The notes beneath the pieces are model-generated. The model ran no database searches. It had not been told where the DNA came from and saw nothing but the letters and a program-made list of their open reading frames with translations. A DNA stretch of 64,000 nt, taken from Plazaster borealis. Taxonomy: Eukaryota > Echinodermata > Asteroidea > Forcipulatida > Labidiasteridae. Position numbers and translations under genes: made by a program. Location: NCBI GenBank assembly GCA_021014325.1, contig CM037474.1, positions 248,001-312,000 on the forward strand. Direction: 5' to 3'. Numbering within the stretch: position 1 is the stretch's first letter; each line of letters opens with the position of its first letter. Positions 32,601 through 47,600 of this stretch are shown here, piece by piece.

Positions 32601-35600
32601 GATGGGTCATGAAATGGCACAGATGCAGTTCATCTTCATCAAAACAGGACATGATGCCAAGACATGTTGGATATTGAGCTGTTAGGTTTACTCACCCGAT
32701 AGGTTCTCTCTTTGTGAAAGTCAAGTTCTTGTTTGGTCTGGCGTTATTGATTGGAATTGTCATACCCTACAAGGAGAACAAATTATTAAACAAATAAGAA
32801 AGAGTTGAATCAGAAAAGTACGCTCCATACTGCTTACCACCAGGGCCCAACTGCAAAAAATAACAAAAACAAAAACAGTACACATGACAGAACACTGGCA
32901 ACACATCATCACCATTTCCAATCCTGACTACCTTCTTCACAACATCCACTCTACATGCATCATGATGGATAATACACCTGTAAATATTAACCAGTTGATG
33001 ATGGATGACATGTTAACCCGCCACTTTTCCCACAAAATGGGCACACAGCATTCACTCTTCATACAATGTTTCATCCACACAAAGAGGACAGTCCAAATCT
33101 TCGTCCTCTTGGCTTTGTCAAGTCAGGGTTTCTTTGTGCAAGCGGTACTCTCAAAGAAAAATGATTCCTGCAATCCCGAGAAAATAATCTTGTCAGGGTG
33201 GAAGGGAAAAATGGAAGACCCTGGCTTAACTGATTGAACATTCCAACACAAGGCAGCGATCTGTCCTACACTTGAGGGTAGGAAGCCTTTTCCCTAGAAA
33301 CTCATGAAATCATTATGATGTCACGGGAGAAGATTCTCTAATATCCCTCAATATTTCCTTAAAATACACTTTGTGATGTTTGTCAGAAGGCATACTCACG
33401 TGAATCTTGTCGCACCATCCTGCAAAGTAACGGAAGGTATCGATGGACATGCCAATATGCGTTTTGATGGCCAGTGTGTAGACAGCACCAGAGTCGATAC
33501 TCTCCAGTGTTGCAAGCTCCTCCTTATGTTGTTCCATAAGATCAGCAAGCCTAAGATGGAGATAAGTGATCAGTTAACTTTTTAAAGAAAAACAAAATCC
33601 AGTATCAAATCCTTTGCAATGTTTGCTATCTGAGATTTGCAAAGCAGGACAATTTAACAGATCGACGAAACAGTTAAGCACAATGCTGGCCATTTTTCAA
33701 TTGATCACTGTGTGTACATGCATTCTTTCAATAATGATTCTTGTTGTATCATAACTGAGCATCCGGCTTTCCCTTAAAGTTTTGTGTATTTCGGGAAAAA
33801 GGTCCTATAGTAAAAATGGTCAACAATAAAGGGAAGTTGAAATGATAATACATCTACATTTAGTCTGCAGTAACCATGTGTAGAGGTAGATAGTCACGTT
33901 GGCTAAATGGTTTCTTTCCCTGCCTTTCACCTCTGTGGACCCAGTTAGAATCCCACTACAGACCAGAGCCTTGCATTTGGGTTGCGTTTTCAGTCCCTAC
34001 CTCATTGCATGGGTTTTCCCCATTGTGGTTTTCCTCCCACATCTGAAACTGATATTCTTCAACATTTTCTCTACAAAGTTATCTTCAGCCCTATAAATGA
34101 TACAGTGCTAGTCACTATCCGCAGGTTCCTTGGTTTCATCACCATCAAGATAAAAAATATATAAAACAATTTGTTTTTATTTGTTGGATGCTCGTCCACT
34201 TTCATTTGAGTATTGTGCTGTCTTCCTCCCCCTTACATGCAAGTGATATGTGAAGTAAAATGGTTTGAAGAAAGTTGACTTACTTGAACATGAGGGTACC
34301 TCTGTCTCTAGCATTCATCTTGCCCCACTCGCCCTCCTCAAAGGCTTCCTGTGTATTAAACAATATGCATATTTCTAAAAGTTTCTGTCTTTTTTCGGGA
34401 GTATAATGGAAGGGGTTAAATACATTGTTATACAGATTTGAATAATTCCTATAAAGTTATTGAAGAAGTTTCTTGAACTTTGTTAAAAGCCATCCAAAAG
34501 GCCAGAGGTGATAACAGGCTGGTAACTGGCCATCCTGCCTCTTTCAAAAGACATGTGGCCTATTTCAAAAACAATTTCACAAGCCATCTGACCCATTTCA
34601 CAAGCCTTTGAAGATGTTTGGGCAATGGATCTTGTACCTTGGCAGCGGCAACAGCAGTGTCGACATCAGCTTTTGTGCCCTTGGCCACTTTACAGATGAC
34701 ACTCTCGTCAGATGGGTTGATCGTGTCAAAAGTCTTGCCATCTTCTGAATCCACAAAGTCGTTGTTGATGAAGATCTGGTTAGGGAACTCAATGTCCATA
34801 TCATTGATGTGCAGCTTCACCTGTAGTAATGAACAAGTGACAAAAAAAAGTAAAATAAGTAAGTCTATGATACTGATGTCGTGCTTTGATTTCTGGTTTG
34901 CCGGTAACACAGCGTGTTATCTACTTTCTCCGAGAAAAGCAATTCAGACAAAGAACATGTCCTTTAAATTTATCTACTGTCGCTTCGGGAGACTTCTCTA
35001 ACAGTATCTTCAACATTCCCCGAGTGAGACAAGTTAGTTCTGCGAGGAATCGCATTCTCATCTTCACTGTCCACCAGTTAGAAATAGTTTGATCTCAACG
35101 ACTTGACCCGCCTGTGCTGCTAATATATTGTACAATCCACACATTTAATATAAGCAGGGATGCAATTCACTGCCGACAAAAAGGTCTGAACCTAGGAGCC
35201 AAAGTTTAGAAGGCGTGTTGAAATGATGGCATTTCGACCTTTCCACCTGGAGTTTTAAATCTTAAGGAGATTTGGGGAACAGTATACTCAGTGCTAGAGA
35301 TGTAGAACAAAGAGCCTGATTTCTTCAAATATGGTGAAAATAATAGCAAAATGTATTCACAAGGCAGACACACAAAGTCTGAATTCAGATAAAAGGGTTC
35401 GTCGCGTCCCTAATCATTACTTACAGCTTCATACTCGAATACAAAGTCATCCAGCCCACGTCCTTTCTTAAGAACCTTCTGTACAAATGCTTCAAAGGTA
35501 GTGGCCATATAGACCTCCTCGTTGGACAATGTGATACCGTTGCATTTTTGCTTGACCTCTTCCACCAACCTGAAGGACACAATTATGTTGATATTGATTA

Positions 35601-38600
35601 TAATAACACTAACAATATGCACACACTCAAGCCAAGTAGGCCCCTCAAAGCGCCTTACAGTATTAATACCCCTTTTCAGTGGGCCCAATGTTGAACATTA
35701 ACAATCTTTTTACAAAATTGGCTTAAAGTTGAACGGCTTGATTTTTACTGGGCAAATTTTTTTTTTTTACCGAATGTTGACAGCTGCTTTCAAAATAGAA
35801 AACATACAAAACATTATGCCACGAACAATGTCCAAAATACATGTAACATGCACAAGTGTTTGTACCTGGATGATGGACGTGAGATAATGTCAGGATCACG
35901 ACACTAATTCATTTATAGTTTCTTAATAACTACCACTTATCATTGGCATATTTTTTCGTGCAATACCTTAAATGAAGACTTAAAACTTTCTTCAATCTAT
36001 AACAATAGCTATTTTAAATTCAGCCACAAATCGGAGTTGGCGTCTGTAACACATCCCAAAAATATAAATTTTGAAATATGACAGACTATTTAAAATACCC
36101 TATAAAATTAAGAACAAAGTAATGTTTGTAATGAAGCAGATATTTTAGATCAATGCTCTCCCAGCTCAGGAGTTTTCAATGGCTGTTCCTGGCTTATAAA
36201 CATGCAACTTTCAAGTTGAAACAGAAGAGGAAACTCATGCCATCTCCCATCAAGCTCAGAGGTTGGCTTTCAAAATAAGGTTCCCCGTTATCAATGGAAC
36301 AGCATAGGCCTGACAGACATGGCAGACAATCTACAAGATGCCTCTGTTGGTTTTTATTTTTCCCTTACAAAAACGTTTCTTTTTCTTCTATGACTTTATT
36401 GACAACTCTATTCAATTTTCAGCTATTTCTTTTGACCCACCCTACCACAACTTTGAAAAGCAAAACAAAAACTTACCATTTCAACTTACAAGAAGCTCCC
36501 TTATAGATCAAATTAAGTCAATGAAAAATTTGACTAAGACCGGCAGCCTTCCCACAAGCCAAGCTTCCGAATCAAGCGACTTCAGCTACAGCTATGGCCA
36601 TTGGCTAACACAACGACGTTGAAGAATAGTCCTTTTATGTGATCCATCCATAGCCGCTGCTGAAGCCGTTAAGTCAGACACAACCCATGACTTACCTTGC
36701 AACATCCATTGAGCCACCACCCATCTTGAAGAAGTCCGAGTCTCCACTGATCTTAGTGGTAGAGAGAATACCACTCCAAATACCCTAAGATACCAGGGGA
36801 ACAGATCAACAGATCAAAACACCATCAATATGATTTCTAGGGTTGTGCATCTACATCTATTTTTCTAAAATGGTTAAACGAAACTTGTGACGTCCGTTTA
36901 ACCATTTTTACCGATTCCAATCTAAGTTGAAAATTTGACCTATGGTGCAGGGTAATCAGACTCCCTGTTCAAATCAGATACTCTTCTTCAATTCAGTCAT
37001 TCAAAAAACTTATAAAAACCTTCCTCTTTTCTATTTCTGTTTAGCTTCTGCTATAGGTTCTAGGTTTACTGTGAAGTGCTTTGATCTTGCTAAAGGCGCT
37101 ATAAAAATACCTGTTACTATTATCATTATCTAACCGCTATCGTCGGTGATAGCTCTCTATTTTCTGAATAACAGGTTATTCATACCATAATAGATTCAGC
37201 ATATTTCTCTTCCTCTGGTGTCATTTCGATCTTCTCTTCAGCGTCGCCGGACATTCCATACTTTTGTGCCTGGATCATGCGTCCATCTTCAAACTGTAGG
37301 GTCTTCACTTTCAGCTGGAGTGATAAAAAAGTGATGAATAAAATACCATGAAGTGTGTTCCCACAGGTAAACCTAGATGGGAGTGGAACATCTTAGTCGA
37401 GTGGTCTAGAGCACTGAAGTTCTGGTGTTTGTCCGGATGGGACGTACAGCCGTAGGTTCCTGTATAATGCAGGTAAATTAACCCAGTACCCATCATTAAG
37501 TGAAGGGGGTTTGCCTCAAGTGTTTCTGGCATGACTGGCTGCAGATTGCGCTACAATATCCCATAAAAAGGAGCTATATAAATGGGTCTCATAATTCAAA
37601 AATGTCTTGGCATACTTGTCATAAAACTGATGAAAGCTTAGAGACACAAGTTGGTTGTGATAAAGATACAATTTTAAGAACTACGAGAGTGCGTATTACT
37701 TTTTTAGATAACTGAATATTTTGTTGTTTCAGAAAGATATTTCTCAAGGAAACGACACAAGTTTCTATGTTCTTACCATTTGTCCATCGTTACCAGAGAA
37801 AACCATCCCATCCTTGGTGACAATAGCCGGGTGAGCGGACCCTGGGATGGTGACTTCTGTACCCTTTGGCCGTGAACCCTTGATCAGCCTGGAGCCAAAC
37901 ATGGAGACTTTCTGCAACAGGGTTACGAGGACACATTTGTTTTTAATGTCACAATCTCATTATTTTGTTTACCCTACAACAGGGTGACAAGTGCTTTAAC
38001 AAGCCCTTTTGTTAACGTCACATGGGGTTGGACGACTATCGCACTTAACGTTAATTTAATTTTTAAAAACCATCAAACTTGAAAGACTCAGATGAATTTG
38101 ATAATTTCTTTAGCCAAGCCATGCCTGGAATTACACAGAGGCGGCCACGGTGGCCATGGCCTCTGTCGCCCTGGTCTTGGTGCCTCTTCAAAAGTGACTA
38201 AGATTTTCCTCTGAAGTGCTCTTTGCAAAATGAAAATGGCCTTGCCCTCTCCTAGATGAAATTTCAGGCCCGCAAGCAAGCCGGTGGAATGGCTGTGCCT
38301 TTAAATTTATCATTTTTAAGACAGAGAATGGTTCAAATGATTTTGTTTACCCATAAAGTTCAGATATAGGTTTAACATAGATTGTGTACGGAACTGAAAA
38401 AATTGTCACAATTGACAGTGGAGTGATTTGATAATAGTTTTTTACCTGTCCGTCGATGACTGCCCAGGCACCAGGAATCATGTCGTTACCTCGGATGAAG
38501 TTATGAAGCATCTCACCTGACTGATCCCAGTTAATCTGAAATGTCAATGTTAATGCAATCAGATCTACTATAATAACAGCTTTACAAAGAATCTTAATAT

Positions 38601-41600
38601 TAATTTTATTTTCATTGCGTACAAAAGATAAAATTGTTGGATTCAAACTCTCTTTGAGGACAATTTACGAGCCTTTGGTGTTTAATGCCACACTAATTAA
38701 GAGTGGAAACTGTAAAGTGTACCTTACTGAGGTGAAAGTCAATGCTGAGGAGGTTTGAAACTTGGATCCAGATCTTAGGAATAATGTTTATACAGTGACG
38801 ATTCCTCCTTTTGATAACCACTGGAAATATACATTGCAAGGCGCTTTTAGGAACAGTATCATTGGCCCTAAAGAAGCACATCAAAGAGCAGGATTTCTTC
38901 ATATTTGGAATAAATTACATCATTTTGTTTCACCAGGCTGACATAAAAAAGTCTGAACTAAGCCTGGGCGTAAGTGTGACTAGTGTCCAAGTCGCAACTA
39001 TTCATTGCTATGTTGAGTCGCGACTGCCGTTTTTCAACTACCCGGTTAACTGCAGCGCCACGACTACTGAAAAAATAGACTACCATTGACTGACATTAGT
39101 TTAGGCAATGCAATAGGGGCGCGACTTATTTGCAAGGCAACACATGCAGTATCGCACAGTAGAATCCTTGTGTACAGAAAACAAATATTGCGTGCAGGTC
39201 GAAGGGGAAAGCAAACTTTTTGCAGGTTTTCAGCAATCACGCTCGCCGAGTCATTTTACTTTTAAAAATTAACAATAAGCGCTGTAGTAGAGATCAATCA
39301 TTTTAAGAATTAATTATTATTATATCAGGTTGTTTAATTAAGTTGAGGATTCTATTTATAGAAAATTATAAGAATTTTTTTTAATCTTCAATAAATCTTT
39401 ACAAAATTGTCAGCATGGGCAAAAACACCCTGAATAACGGAATAAACCTGTACAATGAATGAGTGAGGCTTGACACGCTCAACTCACTGGCGCCATGTCG
39501 GTCGATCTTGATGCTGTATTTTCTATATCTCCATGGTTCGTTTAGCACCGTAATTTACAAATAGATTCTTATTTAAAATAATTCAAGCTTTGTGAATGAT
39601 CCAACATACTACACCATGTTCATTATTACCTGTGCAACTTCCTTCTTTTTCCAGATGGGGTCATAAGTGGCTCCTTCCTCAGGCTGGGTGATCTTAGGGG
39701 CTGTGCCATTAGCGATCATCTCCACTGCCTCCCCCTGGAATGAAGAGGAAAGGTATCAGCATTGAAGAAATTTTAAAACCCGAGTGTGACATTAAGTACT
39801 AAGTAAATGGAGTCGCTGAGACTTCAAGTTCATCAAAATAAAGCTGTAATGTGTTTATGGTCAGTGTGTGCCTTTTGAGAACCAGTTAGGGCATGTGTGT
39901 CCATGAGCAGGACACTTCACCATAATTGCTTCGTCCTTCGGATGGGACAATAAGCTGTGTGTATTGTGTAATGCACGTTTAAAAAAACCCCAGTACATTT
40001 ATTGTTAAGTGGCCACAGTTTTGCCACAGTGTTTCTGGCATGATTGGCTGCATCACGTTGCTAATATATTTCAAAATACCTTCCTTAAATAAAGAGCACT
40101 TTTATGCGTCTGTTTGGATGTGATAAATAAAGAACGCTCTGATGTGCCCTTTTGGACCTAATAAAATGTAATACAAGAACTACGTAGTTATTGTTATGAT
40201 CACTTTTATAAATGACACCATTGTAAAGTCCCTTCAATTGACTAAAGTGTGAGTCTTACCATAGCTACAATACCCTCTGGATACAGGAAGCGATTGTACA
40301 ATGTATCTAGTGTATCATTAACGTCAATGTAGACCTCTCTCTGCAGGAGGATGGGACCTGTATCCAGCCCATCGTCAGCATAGAAGATGGAGAAGCCACC
40401 ATATTTATCACCACACATCAAAGTCCTGCACAAAAATTAGAGCAGTAAATGTTTAAGTAAAAATGTAGCAATATGCAGCACTGTGCCTCGTTAAGAATGT
40501 CACATGTACACATGTACACCCAATGCACTGACGTCGATAAAAGTCTAATAAACCAAATTGTGTATTTCATGACCTGCACCTTTGAATGTTGTTTTTAAAT
40601 TTACAGTAAAATGTGTCAAACAAATGTTCAGGCCTGGAATTTCACGGAGGCCATGGCTGCTGTTGTCCTGGTCTTGGCCTTGGTGCCCCTTAAAAGTTCA
40701 TCTTAGACTTCAAGATTTTCTAATGGACATGCACTTTCCAAAATGTAAATGGCTTTGCCCGCTCAAAGATGAAATTCCATGTTTTATTGTTGCACTTTAA
40801 ATGTCCTTACCAGTTGATGGCAGAGGCTCCTCTATGCCTTGGTAGGATAGAGGGGTGATACACAATGGATCCATGTTTGGGGTGATCTGTTACCTCCGAT
40901 GGGATGAATTGAGAACAGAACGGCATAACATTTAGGTCTGGCTTGGTCTGCTCATATGCCTGTAACAATATAATGTAGAATACAAAATAAGCTGTCTGAA
41001 GACAACACAATCTTACTTTCTTTTAAAGGTAGGGTCATTGACCGTTGTCAATGTAGTACTGATTTGTTTGACCAAGTTATCAAAGATACAATAAAAGTCT
41101 CATGTGAAAGTCTCAGCTGAACACTAAAAACTGTCAAATAATTTTGGTAAAGAATGTCAAATTCATCCACGTTTAGTGAGGTGAGAGCGGGTACCAACCA
41201 CATCTCTGGCTGCAGCATTCACAAACGAGTACCACAGAAATTTGAATCTCCAAAAGTCACCCAAAGGTGACCTTTGGAGATTCAAATTTGTTGACATACT
41301 TTTATTACTTTCTAATCAATGGGTGCATTTCAGACAAAATAATTTCACGGGATGCTTACCACCATTGCCATTATTATAACAAGGAGTCTTTCAAAAAAAA
41401 TAACGCACATTTTGTCAAGGGTCATAACCAAAGTATGACCCTACCTTAAGTTGATATACATCCTTTGATCCTTCAACGAAGAGTAAAATGGGCTTACTGG
41501 AAGATGTTCCCTGGCCCTCTATTGTTCATTACAATGTACGTTGTTCATAACACATCGTATAATACGGGGAGTGTTATTGCTGACGAAAAGGTCTAAAACT

Positions 41601-44600
41601 AGGAGGCAAATTTTAGGAGGTATGTTAAAATGATGGCATTTCCAACTTAATCCCTGGAGATACACACAGATTTAAAGGAGCATTTGGGGACCAGTATCCT
41701 CAGCACTAGAGAAGTAAATCAATGAACATCTGAAGAAAACAATCAGAGCTCTACTTTTTCACCATACAGGCATAAACAAAACATCTGTATTCAGATAGAA
41801 ATCTGAAATTTGAAATTTGTGATAAAATTAAATTGTCAATGCAAGTATTTTGCTCTTAAATGAAATCTTTAGAATAAATACAACGTTTGTAAAACTGCCC
41901 TCTGCACACATATGCATATCACTGTGTAATAAAATGTGATTCACACTTGAGTTGTCAATTATTTCAGTTACCAGTGGATGTTTGGTAACAAGTGGGTTAA
42001 CAAAAACAGAGTTCCCTGTACTATCCAGGGTTAAGAAAAAAAGATGAAAAAAGAAGAAGGGCAATTCCACGCAAGTGCGACACGAGGGTCAAAATTTCAA
42101 AATGCTTTTTTCTCAAACATCTTTTGCAAAATTGATAGAGTATATTTTGAAGTTTCTGGAAATGAAAAAAAAAAAGATCCAGACCAAATATTTTGTAAGT
42201 TACAGCACTCTGAAGTTGACGCTACGTTAAATGGCACCAATCACAGGTAAGAACACAAAACCTATTTCTTTTGGTATTTTTCATTAATCTAATGGCACTT
42301 ATTTTATTTTGTTTGGTTAAAATAACAACTCTCAGTGTCTATCTTTAGGAAAATAACTTTAATTAACATGAAATTAATGTTAGATACCTAGAATGTGCCG
42401 TCAAATGAACGCTTATGTTAGGCTTAGTGTAATGTCTGTCACAAAAAATTAAGATTTTTCTCATAAAAGTATACATGAAAGCATTTAAAATCTGCCCTTC
42501 ATTATTTTCTTAGTATGGGGTCAGGGTAGAGCAATAATGTTATCAAGCGGGTAAATAATTGTTGTTTAATTTATTTTATTAACTGAACAAAAGTGTAATG
42601 TCAGTCACGCGTAATGTCAGTCACGACATTGTAATGTCAGTCACGACATTGTAATGTCAGTCACGTTTTTACACGAGTCAATGGACAATATTTTAAACAG
42701 TGGATGGACTGATAACTTGTCTATTACTTACAATGCAACTAAAATGAAGGTCATATAATCCTGAAACAATGCTCTTGGATCTGTTAATTTGTATTTTTAA
42801 TCCAATTCATCCATCTTTTACAGGTAAGTGAAAAACATGGATTTGTAAGGTGAAATGTACTCAATACATGTACACACAAAGGCACATTATTTATCGTGAA
42901 TATTTGTCATTGATCGATAGAGTCATAATTACTACAAGAGTCTCACACTACACAAGTTTTACAAGAGAGTAAGGAGGATACTACAAGACAGCAGCAGAGA
43001 TGGGCTGAGTGCAGGAAAACAAAGGAAGCGTAGGGTTAACAAAAAGACAAAAAGAGGAGCTCAAGCTATAATATAAGACTGAATAGAAGAAACTCTGAAC
43101 AGAGAGATGTAATCAAAATACAGAGAGGGTATCCAGATGTCATAATCTTAAGAAGCAGAGACCAGCACAATCAGCTGATCTATCTCCTTCAAAGTTGAGG
43201 ATACTTTAACATCTCCTACATACACTAGATCGACTTGATGGATACAGATGGATACAGAGTGCTGTTTTGATGGGAAGGACAAGACTGTTTTGTGGAATAT
43301 TGTACTTGAATGTGTGCAAAGTAAATGTGAACTGATCTGCTATTCCACCAAGGTGGAGATTACAAAGTGGTGTTGGTTGGTTCAACCTTAAATTGTGTCT
43401 AGATTTAACAACACAGGCCTAAAAATATCCCACGCCACCCTCGGCAATTGCCGTGGTGCCGTGTGCTTTTTGCTTTGGTGCCCTTCTCCAAAGTTTCAGT
43501 ACAAATTTACATTTTCCTCACAGAGTACCCCTAACCAGAGGAAAATTGCAGTGCCCCTTCAAGAACAATGTTCAAGGCCTGGTAACAATGTGGTAGCCAA
43601 TACCTTGGAACCTGACCACCATCTGACAATGTTAGTGTTCGATTTTTTTTGTACTTTCATATTGTATCTATTTTGATCTAAGTACATTTTAGATCGGCTC
43701 CTGATGAACTACATGTACACAACTTTCTTGGTGTATTGCAAATTGAAAAAATAAAATAAATAGAATCTTACAGAATGTTGCTTACTGGTTAGGATGGAAG
43801 AGTCCATGTAAATGTTTTGATTACAATCTAGTTGGCATGTATTTTTAGCAGTCATGTAAAATATATCCCAATACTTGAAAATTCTGAAACAGCAGTTTTA
43901 AACTTTTCAGCCTTTTCTTCTCTCAATTTTTTCATGCATGTGAAAAGCTACATTTACACAATTGTTATTATACTGACAGAGTTTATTTTACTAAAAAAGG
44001 GAGCACCCATCTCTTCCTTCATGTATCCATTTTTTTCCAAAAATATTCATCCCAAATTCCAAATGACAGCTTAATTTCTATCTTTTTAAAAATATTGCAT
44101 GTATTTTATAATACATTTTATCACATTTAATGCATGTTTCAACCTTTAAACATATGAAAATTCAAGTTATTCCCTTAATATAGCATTAAACAGCTCATTG
44201 ATACTTCTCTTGTTGACAGAATTTGTTTTGTTTTTGTGTTAAATTGTTGTTACTGTCATTACAGCAGATGTTATGAATGCGTAATGTCAGTCATGGTAAT
44301 GTCAGTCACGAAGGTTAATTTGCATAGCTGTCAAAAAATTCATGAAGAGTTTTTCCCATCTAACAACAAGTTTTGGTTACCCTATCAGTATGTTCATAAG
44401 GATTTAGATCTGTAGCACTTTTAACTTGAAGAGAAATTTTAAAAACATACACAACACTTTTTGGTTGCGTCGCTTTTTGTAATGTCAGTCACGGCAGCTA
44501 ACGAGCCCCCTAGTCGGACAAGCTGAACATGAAATTTCAAAGTTTCAATACTGTATTGTGTATTCAGGTCCTAGTATCCCCCATGCCAAACATGGTTAAG

Positions 44601-47600
44601 ATGGCTGTCATTGTTTAGACATCAGAGCTGATTAGATATTCAAAATTAGTAAAAAATGTAATGTCAGTCACGCTGGAATTGCCCAGAAGACAGGCCAATT
44701 GGGGGGGGAACATTAAAGATGCCGAGTACCTTTAGGACTTCTGGGATAGCCTTTCCCTTCACTCGCCACCTGGGGAATTTGAATACCGGGATGCCATCCT
44801 TCTCTGCCGTGGAGGCTGTAACAGAAATAAAGAGAAAGATACATGTACAGCAGGCCTATGTAAATGAAACCAACAGTTTACAGTAAACTTGGCATTTTGG
44901 ATCAAAAAGACCATGCAAAAGAAATACTGGTACCTGCTTTTTAATTTTTACTACATGTATTAATGGATGTTGTGCTATATACAGCATTATGGTTTCCCCA
45001 AATGCCATACGTACAATTCTGATTGTGTGCGAGTGTGACTAAGGACTTGCATACACCATGTGCATGAACACAAAAATTGGCAAAAAATTACTGTGATATA
45101 AATCAAAAATGTAACATGAGTTTTAAAACAAATTTCTAGAAACAACTAAATTTCAATAGTAGCAATTACGTAGTATTACATTCCCAACAACATATTCATG
45201 GCCATAAACTATGTTAAACAAAAAAATTTTTAAAACAAAATCCCGCCCATGTAAAGCTCCTTATTATGGTTGGGCCCACAATGGTCCCAGAAGTTTATAC
45301 GCGCGAGACATACATTGTACACAGTCTAGTGACATCACACTTTGCTTCTAGTACTAGTAGACTTTGAGATTGATTAAGGTCAATCTCATCTGTTTGAGAA
45401 ATCAAACCCAGTACATGTTCATGTACATGTAGGCCTACGTACATGTACATTGTAACTCCCGAACCATGACCCAGAAAACTCACATTTTTGCTTAATGAGT
45501 TTTACAGACGACCAAACAAGTTTTATGAATCTAAAAAAAATCTGTGAGATGGAGTCTTGAGGCACGGGAGTTGACCCAAAACTTACCAAGTTGATCTGCC
45601 TTTCCATTGACATCGGGTATTGTGAAGACCCCGACGACCTCATGACCATTCTGTCTGATCAGCTTGTACACCTCCTCACCAAACTGGCTCTGACCAATCA
45701 CAGCTATCTTCATTTTGTTAAAGATACTCTGCAAATATACAAATGATGAAACAATTGTTAATGACTTCTTGCTGTTAATTTTCCATTGTAGTCAAAATTG
45801 TTTTTAAAGCTAGGCTACCACCATTATCACCCCTCTATCTGTAGCTAACATGCTGCATACTGTACAATCAGTGAAAATGAACAATATTCTGGACCTTTTC
45901 ATTACTGACAGCAAGATTAAAAAAATCTCCTACTTTCAGTGTAACTTTCCTGCCCGACTGGTAGGGCTTCCACATAATACCAGCTGTACAAACAAAAGAA
46001 ACCCATATACCCAAGGCTAGCCTCCAAAGGTGACGGTCTGTGATACGTACAAGGGTTGAAAGAATTACTTCCCATTTATATTGATGTATCCTTCTAATTG
46101 TTTTCATCAAAAAGTAGTATTTTGAAAGCGACTCTGCCCCTGCAAACACACAAAATCAGTCTGTCACCTCAATGGGTACGTTGGATATATTAATTGCGCT
46201 GTACGAGCATATTATCTGGTTGCACACGCAGACTCTTCGTGCCAAGTACTACGAATTACACGCCACGCACCAACAGGATTGCACAAAATTAGGGAAAACC
46301 TCTGTATTTTGGGTGAAAAAAAGTCAAATTGCAAATTTGTAAACAAGCGCCATGGAGTCATCAGGAACAATGTACACACCTGTGATTTCAATCATAGCCC
46401 AGAACTTTTAAAAAGTATAGGCCCTAAACAGGATCTCTAAATTAAATGACTTAAGTACATGTATCTGTGAAAGTCACTGCTATCCTTACCCTGACCACCA
46501 AATACTTGGATTCTGCTATTATGTTCTAGCTGACCACGCATACAAGCAGAGTCTGATTGTACAAACCACCTTGTACATGTAAGAACTTGTTGCCTGTTTG
46601 AGGGAGGTTGGACACTTTTGTTCTGAAGCACAAGGCAGATTTTCCTTCGTAAAGGCCATGACCACCTCAATGAGAGAAATTAACATTTGGACCATTTCAA
46701 AAGGCACCAAGGCAATGAACAGCAGCAGCATGGAGGTAACTGACTCCATAGCCACTGCTAGTTCATAACCAAGTGATCCTACTTTTAATACAAATAAAGT
46801 GCATATACTACAGATAAACTGTAAGATTCATCGATTAATGGGGATGTGTAATTACAAGCATTATTTAAACATTGCGTTTTTCAGGTTTTTATACATACTT
46901 GTAGCATACAAACCCAATGGGGAAAAAGCGGAACTATGAATTTCAAAATAATTTAGTTACATAATGCACTTTTCCAAGATCAGTGACACAGCACTTTGAT
47001 TGCAGAGTTATCACAGATTAGGTTATGAAAGACAAACAGGCAATCTGGTGTCAACTGGTTTTACACAATGTAGCCATCGGAGTGGACTTTGAACCAGGAC
47101 ACACCCCCCTCTTACAGCGATAACATTTAATTCTGCACTACCACATGTATTGTGTAGGCCTATATGTATCCACTGAAGACAACGACCAATTTGCAGTACA
47201 CGTGTTTGTCCACTGTTGAGCAATGTAACAAAGAATTTGACTTGGGTATTTTTACAAATCTTATCATTTTAGAAATCTGTTAACTGAAATTCAAAGTGTG
47301 ATGCACAGCATTTCATGACTGACAGTGCTTTGTACATGTTTTTATTATACAGAGAGAACCAATTTTGCCTTTTTGAGTAGGTTCGGAGAGTACTGTCCCT
47401 AACCACCTGAATTCAGAAAGGACTCTAGCCATGAAGACACTACAGACCCTCATGAATTCTCAAAAAAAAATCCCAAAATCCTCCACTACATGTAGTCTAT
47501 TGTAACTCAACATCAACATTTTGGACAAGATCTGAATGCCTGGCCCACACCAAACACAAAGTTACAAATTTGTACAATGTACATTTTTGTGAAGTCGTAA

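Noticed and set aside
46437..46755. Overlapping minus-strand frames as upstream ALDH1L2 exons
   Set aside because: No family similarity, and they do not join exon 2 in phase as well as the presequence exon at 56044-56094.
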